Shown: positions 7,410-12,864 of the stretch, piece by piece
How positions within the stretch are numbered: position 1 is the first letter of the stretch
Layout: every line of letters begins with the position of its first letter
Assembly: GCA_046757205.1 (NCBI GenBank)
Contig: JBHHXR010000073.1
Span: 1-13,976, forward strand
Source: JBHHXR01 sp046757205
GTDB lineage: Bacteria > Pseudomonadota > Alphaproteobacteria > Rhodobacterales > Rhodobacteraceae
Length of the DNA stretch: 13,976 bases
Reading direction: 5' to 3'
Made by a program: the position numbers and the translations under genes
Notes under the pieces: generated by a model
The model's database searches: none
Seen by the model: only the letters and a program-made list of their open reading frames with translations
Told to the model about the DNA's origin: nothing

Positions 7410-8165
7410 TCAGATCTTCCAGCCCGAATGCAGCGCCGCGACGCCCATCGTCAGGTTGCGGTATTTCACCTGCGAGAAGCCGGCATCGCGGATCATGTCG
7501 GCGAACGCCTCCTGCCTGGGAAACTTGCGGATGCTTTCCACCAGGTACTGGTAACTGTCGCGATCGTCGGCGATCAGCTTGCCCATCGGCGGGATGATGT
7601 TGAACGAATAGCGGTCGTAGAGCCATTGCAGCCCCGGTACCGGGATCGCGGAAAACTCCAGAACCATCAGCCGCCCGCCGGGTTTGAGCACCCGGAACGC
7701 CTCGGACAGCGCGTTGCCGATGCGGGTGACGTTGCGGATGCCGAAGGAAATCGTGTAGGCGTCGAAGCGCCGGTCGTCGAACGGCAGTTTCATGGCGTCG
7801 CCGCAAACCCAGCTCATGCGGTTGGCGAATTCCGTCGCCTCGGCGCGGCGCTGGCCCTCGTCGAGCATGGATTGCGTCATGTCCAGCAGGGTTACCCGGC
7901 CGTCGCCCTTCACGCGCTTGAGAAACCGGAAAGCGATGTCGCCGGTGCCGCCGGCCACGTCCAGCAGATGCATCCCCCGGCGCGGCGCCAGCCAGTCCAG
8001 CATGGCGTCCTTCCACAACCGGTGCACGCCCAGCGACATGGCGTCGTTCATCACGTCGTATTTCGCCGCCACGGAGGAAAACACGCCATGCACCATCCCG
8101 GCCTTGGCGTCCTCGGCAACCGTGCGGTTGCCGAAATGCGTGGTTTTTGCCTCTGTTCCGGCCAT
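7410..8165 (-). CDS. ubiE: UbiE, C-methyltransferase of ubiquinone/menaquinone synthesis
   Basis: UbiE uses S-adenosylmethionine to C-methylate 2-polyprenyl-6-methoxy-1,4-benzoquinol (and demethylmenaquinol where present). The 251-residue length is normal. Family marks are HFGNRTV near the start, VFSSVAAKYDVMNDAMSLGVH (about 28-48), SAM motif I LLDVAGGTGDIAF (67-79), GDAMKLPFDD (122-131), FGIRNVT (141-147) and RVLKPGGRLMVLEF (158-171). It opens at an ATG (8163-8165) and is followed after 3 bp by ubiB, forming a two-gene quinone operon. A good -10/-35 pair lies upstream in the gap shared with mutM. The alphaproteobacterial setting points to ubiquinone as the main product. Confidence 0.96.
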   Translation of the reverse strand: MAGTEAKTTHFGNRTVAEDAKAGMVHGVFSSVAAKYDVMNDAMSLGVHRLWKDAMLDWLAPRRGMHLLDVAGGTGDIAFRFLKRVKGDGRVTLLDMTQSMLDEGQRRAEATEFANRMSWVCGDAMKLPFDDRRFDAYTISFGIRNVTRIGNALSEAFRVLKPGGRLMVLEFSAIPVPGLQWLYDRYSFNIIPPMGKLIADDRDSYQYLVESIRKFPRQEAFADMIRDAGFSQVKYRNLTMGVAALHSGWKI

Positions 8166-8176
8166 GGGCTCTTGTC

Positions 8177-8205
8177 TTTCACGGCGACTCCCCGAAGCTT
8201 ATAGG
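8177..8205 (+). promoter_or_regulatory. Possible mutM promoter overlapping the ubiE promoter
   Basis: TATAGG (8200-8205) is a fair -10, with a weak TTTCAC -35 (8177-8182) at 17-nt spacing. It ends 46 nt before the mutM ATG. The -10 shares bases with the opposite-strand ubiE -10. Confidence 0.3.
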
Positions 8206-8225
8206 CCAGTTTGCGCGGGACACAA
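8198..8225 (-). promoter_or_regulatory. Candidate ubiE-ubiB promoter
   Basis: Minus strand: TTGTGT (8225-8220), a 16-nt spacer and TATAAG (8203-8198; five of six consensus bases), ending 32 nt before the ubiE ATG. It overlaps a possible plus-strand -10 (TATAGG, 8200-8205) for mutM. Confidence 0.5.
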
Positions 8226-8251
8226 TGCGTCACCGCGCAGGGGGGGATGTC

Positions 8252-9115
8252 ATGCCGGAACTTCCAGAGGTTGAAACCGTCCGCCGCGGCCTGGAGCCGG
8301 TGATAGCCGGCCGCGTGATCGAAAGCGCCGAGGTCCGCCGCCCGGACCTGCGCCGGCCGCTGCCCGAGCGCATGGCCGAACGGCTGCGCGGGCGGCGCGT
8401 CCGGCAGGTGCGCCGGCGGTCGAAGTACATCCTCGCCGATCTCTCGGGCGGCGAAACGCTGATCATCCATCTCGGCATGACCGGCCGCATTCTGGTTTCG
8501 ACCACGAACGACCGCACGGCGCCCGGCGAATTCCACCACCCGCAACCGGCGCCCGAAAAGCACGACCATGTAATACTCCACATGGAGGACGGCTCGCGCG
8601 TCACGTTCAACGACGCCCGCCGTTTCGGCATGATGGACCTCTGCCCCACCGAGACGCTGGACGCGCACGTACTGCTCGCCGGGCTCGGCCCGGAGCCGCT
8701 GGGCAACGCGTTCAACGCGGATTACCTGCATGACCGTCTTTCCGGGCGCCGCACGCCGGTCAAATCGGCGCTGTTGGACCAGACGGTCGTCGCCGGACTG
8801 GGAAACATCTACGCCAACGAGGCGCTTTGGCGCGCCGCGATCTCTCCGCGCCGCCAAGCCTGCAACATCGGCTGGAAACGCTGCGAAAGGCTGGTTCCGG
8901 CGATCCGCGACGTTTTGTCCGAGGCCATCGCGGCGGGCGGATCGTCGCTGCGCGACCACCGCCGAACGAACGGCGAACTTGGCTATTTCCAGCACAGTTT
9001 TGCCGTATACGGACGCGAAGGACAGCCGTGCTCCCGCCCCGGCTGCGACGGCCGGATCGCGCGGATCGCGCAGACCGGACGGTCGTCGTTCTATTGCCCG
9101 GCCTGCCAGAGATAG
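8252..9115 (+). CDS. mutM: Formamidopyrimidine-DNA glycosylase (Fpg/MutM)
   Basis: MutM removes 8-oxoguanine and formamidopyrimidines from DNA and cleaves the abasic site by beta/delta elimination. The 287-residue protein begins PELPEVETVRRGL, in which the Pro exposed after Met removal is the Schiff-base nucleophile and Glu3 is catalytic. Lys58 (SKYIL) matches the conserved DNA-contacting lysine, and LGMTGR, NDARRFG and DQTVVAGLGNIYANE (176-190) are family blocks. The C-terminal zinc finger is complete: Cys260, Cys265, Cys282 and Cys285, with Arg277 in GRSSFYCPAC. The ATG at 8252 is forced by the required N-terminal proline and has an AGGGGGGG ribosome site just upstream; a frame extension back to 8147 would overlap ubiE. 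It is followed after 74 bp by an enoyl-CoA hydratase on the same strand. Confidence 0.97.
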   Translation: MPELPEVETVRRGLEPVIAGRVIESAEVRRPDLRRPLPERMAERLRGRRVRQVRRRSKYILADLSGGETLIIHLGMTGRILVSTTNDRTAPGEFHHPQPAPEKHDHVILHMEDGSRVTFNDARRFGMMDLCPTETLDAHVLLAGLGPEPLGNAFNADYLHDRLSGRRTPVKSALLDQTVVAGLGNIYANEALWRAAISPRRQACNIGWKRCERLVPAIRDVLSEAIAAGGSSLRDHRRTNGELGYFQHSFAVYGREGQPCSRPGCDGRIARIAQTGRSSFYCPACQR

Positions 9116-9128
9116 GCCACCGACAGGG

Positions 9129-9156
9129 TTGCAACCCCCCCGCTTCGTGCTACCAA
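9129..9156 (+). promoter_or_regulatory. Candidate promoter for the enoyl-CoA hydratase gene
   Basis: TTGCAA (9129-9134), a 16-nt C-rich spacer and TACCAA (9151-9156), 33 nt before the ATG. The -35 is fair and the -10 poor. The 74-bp gap after mutM is large enough for a separate promoter. Confidence 0.35.
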
Positions 9157-9189
9157 TGCGGCTTTCCAACGGTTGAGGGGTTTCCGGAC

Positions 9190-9966
9190 ATGGCATACGA
9201 AACGCTGCTCGTCGAGACCGAGGATCATGTCGGCATCATACGTCTGAACCGACCGAAAGCGCTGAATGCGCTCAACGAACAACTCCTCGCCGAACTTGCC
9301 GATGCGATCCGCGCGATGGAGGCCAACACCGCCATCCGCGCCGTCATCCTGACCGGCAACGAAAAGGTGTTCGCCGCCGGCGCCGACGTCAAGGAAATGG
9401 CCGGCATGGACTTCATCGACATGTTCACGCAGAAGAAGTTTTTCGCCGAGACCGATGCGATCATGAAATTCCGCAAGCCGCTGATCGCCGCGGTATCGGG
9501 ATACGCGCTCGGCGGCGGCTGCGAACTGGCCATGATGTGCGATTTCATCCTGTGCTCCGACACCGCCAGGTTCGGCCAGCCGGAAATAAACCTCGGCGTC
9601 ATTGCCGGCATCGGCGGCACCCAGCGGCTGACCCATTTCGTCGGCAAGTCGAAATCCATGGAAATGCACCTGACCGGCCGTTTCATGGACGCCGAGGAGG
9701 CGGAGCGGTCGGGGCTGGTCAGCCGCATCGTTCCGGCAAAGGACCTGATGAAAGAGGCCCTCGCCACCGCCGCCAAGATCGCCGAGAAATCGCCGCTTGC
9801 CACCGCCGCCGCCAAGGAGGCGGTGAACCGGGCCTACGAGACCACGCTGGCCGAGGGCCTGAACTTCGAGCGGCGCCTGTTCTACAGCCTGTTCGCGACC
9901 GAGGATCAGACCGAGGGAATGCAGGCCTTCATCGAGAAACGCACACCGCAGTTTCGGGGCAAATAA
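9190..9966 (+). CDS. Enoyl-CoA hydratase (crotonase superfamily)
   Basis: The enzyme hydrates trans-2-enoyl-CoA to 3-hydroxyacyl-CoA in fatty-acid beta-oxidation or related acyl-CoA catabolism. The 258-residue length is standard. LNRPKALNALN (19-29), FAAGADVKEM (61-70; CoA/oxyanion region), ALGGGCELAMMCD (106-118) and FGQPEINLGVIAGIGGTQRL (128-147) are typical. Both catalytic glutamates of true hydratases are present (Glu112 and Glu132, equivalent to Glu144/Glu164 of rat mitochondrial hydratase). That favours hydratase over isomerase or dehalogenase members of the superfamily. GAGGGG precedes the ATG by about 10 nt. The mutM-hydratase-rpsT order is, from memory, common in alphaproteobacteria. 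Chain-length preference cannot be read. Confidence 0.93.
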   Translation: MAYETLLVETEDHVGIIRLNRPKALNALNEQLLAELADAIRAMEANTAIRAVILTGNEKVFAAGADVKEMAGMDFIDMFTQKKFFAETDAIMKFRKPLIAAVSGYALGGGCELAMMCDFILCSDTARFGQPEINLGVIAGIGGTQRLTHFVGKSKSMEMHLTGRFMDAEEAERSGLVSRIVPAKDLMKEALATAAKIAEKSPLATAAAKEAVNRAYETTLAEGLNFERRLFYSLFATEDQTEGMQAFIEKRTPQFRGK

Positions 9967-9980
9967 CTTGGCCCGGCTTG

Positions 9981-10009
9981 TTGACTTGCCCCGGGTGCCT
10001 GTGTAGAAG
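9981..10009 (+). promoter_or_regulatory. rpsT promoter
   Basis: TTGACT (9981-9986), a 17-nt spacer and TAGAAG (10004-10009), ending 42 nt before the rpsT ATG. The -35 has five of six consensus bases at ideal spacing, which fits a strong ribosomal-protein promoter. Confidence 0.75.
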
Positions 10010-10051
10010 CCCGCTTCATCCTTCCGCAACGAAAAGAACCGGATTCCTGAT

Positions 10052-10318
10052 ATGGCAAACTCGCCGTCGTCGAAAAAGCGCGCCCGCCAGGCGCTGCGCC
10101 GGACGGAAATCAACAAGGCCCGCCGCTCGCGTATCCGCACCTTCATCCGCAACGTCGAGGAAGCGATTTCGGGCGGTGACAAGGACGCCGCCGCCGAGGC
10201 CCTGCGCCGCGCCCAGCCCGAGATCATGCGCGGCGTGACCAAGGGCGTACTGCACAAGAACACCGCCAGCCGGAAGGTTTCGCGCCTCGCGGCCCGGGTG
10301 AAATCGCTCGGCGCCTGA
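10052..10318 (+). CDS. rpsT: 30S ribosomal protein S20
   Basis: S20 binds 16S rRNA near the base of the 30S body and helps early assembly. The 88-residue, Lys/Arg-rich protein matches the family: MANSPSSKKRARQALRR at the N terminus, NKARRSRIRTFIRNVEEAI, GVLHKNTASRKVSRLAARV (65-83), with a short Gly-Ala tail. The N-terminal ANxxSxKKR pattern and HKNTAxRKxSRL are diagnostic. It has its own promoter upstream and a strong terminator immediately downstream, so it looks monocistronic. Any autoregulatory structure in its 42-nt leader is not evident. Confidence 0.98.
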   Translation: MANSPSSKKRARQALRRTEINKARRSRIRTFIRNVEEAISGGDKDAAAEALRRAQPEIMRGVTKGVLHKNTASRKVSRLAARVKSLGA

Positions 10319-10343
10319 GCGCCGCCATCGCGGATTGCACGAT

Positions 10344-10373
10344 CGCCCCGGACCGCCGGGGCGTTTTTTTTTT
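10344..10373 (+). terminator. Rho-independent terminator of rpsT
   Basis: A perfect 8-bp GC-rich stem (CGCCCCGG, 10344-10351, pairing with CCGGGGCG, 10356-10363) with a 4-nt loop is followed directly by ten T residues (10364-10373). It begins 26 nt after the rpsT stop. Confidence 0.95.
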
Positions 10374-10678
10374 CCGAAAACGCATGTTCTCTTTTCGGTC
10401 TTCTTGTCCGAATCTGTCTGGCGCGTTATCCAAGATATCAGCCTTCGACTCTCCTGCTCTTGTCGGAATGGCGCAACCTTTAAGACGTGTGCCCGTATTG
10501 TGGGGGATTTGTTTTCCCGCTCGGTTGAATTTGTTCCGGTAAATACACGTATTTACTTGAATGCGCCTCCGGTATGCTTGCGAGCTTCTTGTTGCTCTGG
10601 AAGTCAAGGTGGGGGTATTACTGTTCTGTCCGAGCTAATCCATGGCCGGACAGCGGGAATCGAGCGGCCGGGGACGCG
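10374..10678 (+). other. Lower-GC intergenic leader upstream of the rhodanese-dnaA genes
   Basis: This 305-bp stretch has no convincing gene and is visibly less GC-rich than its surroundings. It holds an inverted repeat CCGAAAA/TTTTCGG (10374-10380 and 10392-10398), a weak DnaA-box-like TTATCCAAG (10426-10434; 7 of 9 to TTATCCACA), three GANTC sites (10410, 10447, 10657) and an 18-bp palindrome (10539-10556). No -10/-35 pair is clear; TTGTTC (10531-10536) with TACTTG (10554-10559) at 17-nt spacing is the best I see and it straddles the palindrome. It most likely contains the promoter and control region for rhodanese and dnaA. I see too few DnaA boxes to call it an origin. Confidence 0.6.
10539..10556. 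repeat. 18-bp palindrome, possible operator
   Basis: GTAAATACACGTATTTAC consists of perfect 8-bp inverted arms (GTAAATAC and GTATTTAC) separated by AC. AT-rich arms of this size suit a dimeric helix-turn-helix regulator. It lies 123 bp before the rhodanese ATG, within the presumed control region of rhodanese-dnaA. As RNA it would give only a 2-nt loop, so a DNA-level role is likelier than a hairpin. The cognate regulator is unknown. Confidence 0.6.
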
Positions 10679-11128
10679 ATGACAGGCAGCACCAGGAACC
10701 GAGTGGCTGAATGTTCGCCGGCAGAGGCATGGGCCGTCCTGTCGGCCGATCCGGCCTCCGCACTGATAGACGTGCGGACCCGTCCAGAGTGGAGTTTCGT
10801 TGGCATTCCGGATCTTTCCGGAACCCCGTCGCGCCTGGTTCTCGCCGAATGGCGGCGGTTCCCCGATATGTCGGTATCGGCGAATTTCGCTGCCGAACTC
10901 GATGCCGAACTTGAAGGCATGGCCAATGCCAGGCTTTATTTCATCTGCCGGTCGGGCGCCCGCTCGCTCGAGGCGGCGGCGGCGATGACGGCGCCGCTGG
11001 TTGAGAACGGACGGTATGGCGAATGCATCAACGTCGCCGGCGGATTCGAAGGAGATCTCGACGCCGACCGGCACCGCGGCAGCCTTAATGGCTGGAAGGC
11101 AAGCGGACTGCCCTGGCGGCAAAGCTGA
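10679..11128 (+). CDS. Single-domain rhodanese-like protein
   Basis: Rhodanese domains carry sulfur as a cysteine persulfide. The 149-residue protein has one domain: SPAEAWAVL and LIDVRTRPEW (29-38) near the N terminus, the active loop CRSGARS (Cys90-Ser96) after YFI, and GGFEGDLDADRHRG then NGWKASGLPWRQ at the C terminus, a tail I recall from a bacterial rhodanese subfamily. The catalytic Cys is present, so activity is plausible. There is no signal peptide or second domain. The ATG at 10679 follows GGGGA and removes a low-quality extension reaching back to 10574. dnaA follows 65 bp downstream with no terminator between, suggesting cotranscription. Its physiological sulfur acceptor is not evident. 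Confidence 0.9.
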   Translation: MTGSTRNRVAECSPAEAWAVLSADPASALIDVRTRPEWSFVGIPDLSGTPSRLVLAEWRRFPDMSVSANFAAELDAELEGMANARLYFICRSGARSLEAAAAMTAPLVENGRYGECINVAGGFEGDLDADRHRGSLNGWKASGLPWRQS

Positions 11129-11193
11129 CAATCAGGAACGGCCCGGACACTTCCCGCCCGGCCGCGCAAGAAACGAAAAAGACAAGGGACGAG

Positions 11194-12570
11194 ATGGACA
11201 AGGAAATCTGGGGACTGGTTCTGGCGGCGCTGCGGGAAAAACTCGGCAAGGACGCGTTCAAGAACTGGGTCGAGCCGCTGAAACCGGAAGCGCACGAGGA
11301 CGGGGTTGCCCGATTCGTCGTGCCGACGCGCTTCATCGGGACCTGGGTGTCGCGAAACTACGGCGAGGCGATCCGCGCCCAGTTGAACGAACAGGGGCTG
11401 GAAACAAAGCGGCTCGAATTCCGCACCGCGCCTGGCGCCCCACGGTCCGGCGCCCAAGGCCCGGGCAGGGAAGGCCGGGCCAGACCCGGCCCCGGCAGAA
11501 CCAACGGGCGCGGCGACGGCGCGGACGACCTTCCCGGCTCGCCGCTGGAGCCGCGCTACACCTTCGAGACCTTCGTCGTCGGCAAGCCGAACGAACTTGC
11601 CCACGCGGCGGCGCGGAGGGTGTCGGAGGGCGGCGAGGTGACGTTCAACCCGCTGTTTCTCTACGGCGGCGTCGGCCTCGGCAAGACCCACCTGATGCAC
11701 GCCATCGCCTGGGAGTTCCAGGCCCGCAAGCCCGACGCCCGGGTGCTCTACCTGTCGGCCGAACAGTTCATGTACCGCTTCGTGCAGGCGCTGCGCTTCA
11801 AGGACATGCACTCGTTCAAGGAACAGTTCCGCTCGGTCGACATCCTGATGATAGACGACGTGCAGTTCATCGCCGGCAAGGGATCCACTCAGGACGAATT
11901 CTTCCACACTTTCAACGCACTGGTCGATCACCACAGACAAATCGTCATCTCCGGCGACCGCGCGCCGGGGGAACTCGACGGCCTCGAGGAGCGTATCCGC
12001 TCGCGCCTGCAATGGGGGCTCGTGGTCGATCTGCACCCGACCGATTACGAACTCAGGCTGGGCATCCTGCAATCGAAGGTCGAGGCGCAGAAAAAGATCC
12101 ACCCCGGCGTCGGCATAGACGCCGGCGTCATCGAGTTCCTGGCGCACCGGATTTCGTCGAACGTACGGGTGCTGGAAGGCGCGCTGACCCGGCTTTACGC
12201 CTTCGCATCGCTGGTCGGCCGGCAGATCGACCTGGACATGACCCAGGAATGCCTGGCCGACATCCTGCGCGCCTCGGAGCGCAAGGTCACCATCGAGGAA
12301 ATCATCCGCAAGGTGGCGGAGCACTACAACCTGCGCCTGACCGACATGCTCAGCCCGCGCCGCGCCCGCTCGGTGGCCCGGCCGCGGCAGGTGGCGATGT
12401 TCCTCGCCAAGACCCTGACTTCCAAGTCGCTGCCGGAAATCGGCCGCCGCTTCGGCGGCCGCGACCATACCACCGTCATTCACGCGGTCCGCAAGATCGA
12501 GGAGCTGAAGCTCACCGACGCGCAGATCGCCGAGGACGTCGAACTCCTGCGCCGCATGCTGGAGGCGTGA
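11194..12570 (+). CDS. dnaA: Chromosomal replication initiator protein DnaA
   Basis: DnaA-ATP binds origin boxes and melts oriC. The 458-residue product has all four domains. Residues 1 to about 77 form domain I (EIWGLVLAALREKLG, FKNWVEPL). Residues about 78-115 form a short, Gly/Arg/Pro-rich linker. The AAA+ domain follows from YTFETFVVGKPNELAHAAA (122-140), with Walker A GGVGLGKTH (158-166), Walker B ILMIDDVQF (217-225) and ERIRSRLQWGL (266-276, Arg-finger region). The C-terminal DNA-binding domain includes LSPRRARSVARPRQVAMFLA and the signature FGGRDHTTVIHAVRKI (420-435). AGGGA precedes the ATG. It lies 65 bp after the rhodanese gene, and a 294-bp gap separates it from dnaN. Confidence 0.98.
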   Translation: MDKEIWGLVLAALREKLGKDAFKNWVEPLKPEAHEDGVARFVVPTRFIGTWVSRNYGEAIRAQLNEQGLETKRLEFRTAPGAPRSGAQGPGREGRARPGPGRTNGRGDGADDLPGSPLEPRYTFETFVVGKPNELAHAAARRVSEGGEVTFNPLFLYGGVGLGKTHLMHAIAWEFQARKPDARVLYLSAEQFMYRFVQALRFKDMHSFKEQFRSVDILMIDDVQFIAGKGSTQDEFFHTFNALVDHHRQIVISGDRAPGELDGLEERIRSRLQWGLVVDLHPTDYELRLGILQSKVEAQKKIHPGVGIDAGVIEFLAHRISSNVRVLEGALTRLYAFASLVGRQIDLDMTQECLADILRASERKVTIEEIIRKVAEHYNLRLTDMLSPRRARSVARPRQVAMFLAKTLTSKSLPEIGRRFGGRDHTTVIHAVRKIEELKLTDAQIAEDVELLRRMLEA

Positions 12571-12864
12571 CGCGGGGCGCGCGCGGGGCGCGGCCGGCCA
12601 CGCGGCCCCGTTCGCGGCCTGCAAGCCCGGCGGTGCGGTGAACCGGCGAATACCGCCCCGAAATGCCTTAACGGCGGGCCGCGCCCAATGTCTCCGCCCG
12701 CGGCTTGGCGAGGTGATCCGCAGCCACTTCAAGGCGCCTTCACCGAAGCACTCCGGCCGACCCGCGAATCATGGAAAATGTGCCGCGAAACCGGTTGAAT
12801 CCGGCCCGCAGTCGGGTAGTCTCACGCTCCCGGCCGCGGCGGTTGCAGAGGAAAGACAAGAAAC
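12571..12864 (+). other. dnaA-dnaN intergenic region with GC-rich hairpins
   Basis: No gene is supported in these 294 bp. Immediately after dnaA, bases 12584-12610 form a 9-bp hairpin with one bulged G, but no T run follows, so it is not a canonical terminator. A further inverted repeat GGCGGT/ACCGCC lies at 12629-12634 and 12652-12657, and AAGGCGCCTT (12731-12740) is a 10-bp palindrome. Two GANTC sites occur (12766, 12797), the second overlapping a candidate -35. The region may attenuate dnaA read-through and carry a dnaN promoter. Confidence 0.5.
12795..12822 (+). promoter_or_regulatory. Candidate dnaN promoter
   Basis: TTGAAT (12795-12800), a 16-nt spacer and TAGTCT (12817-12822), ending 42 nt before the dnaN ATG. 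Its -10, spacer and distance to the ATG match the candidate promoter of the M48 gene. Confidence 0.4.

Noticed and set aside
5985..8204. 739-codon plus-strand open frame opposite ubiB and ubiE
   Set aside because: Antisense to two clear quinone genes; no recognisable domain.
8147..8251. Upstream extension of mutM
   Set aside because: MutM needs Pro directly after Met for catalysis, and the extension would overlap the ubiE start. The ATG at 8252 has a strong ribosome site.
10224..10607. Minus-strand frame crossing the rpsT terminator and the leader
   Set aside because: Highly basic translation without motifs. It spans the terminator and part of rpsT antisense, with no ribosome site recognised.
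10574..10678. Upstream extension of the rhodanese gene
   Set aside because: The 35 extra residues lack similarity to rhodaneses, and the ATG at 10679 has GGGGA just upstream.
10374..10678. Chromosomal origin oriC
   Set aside because: Only one weak DnaA-like site was found, without a cluster of boxes or an obvious AT-rich unwinding element. In several alphaproteobacteria oriC is not beside dnaA. GC-skew of the whole replicon would decide.
12584..12610. Rho-independent terminator after dnaA
   Set aside because: The hairpin is strong but is followed by TTCGCGG, without a T run.
10936..12732. 598-codon minus-strand open frame opposite dnaA
   Set aside because: Antisense to dnaA, with no motifs and biased composition.
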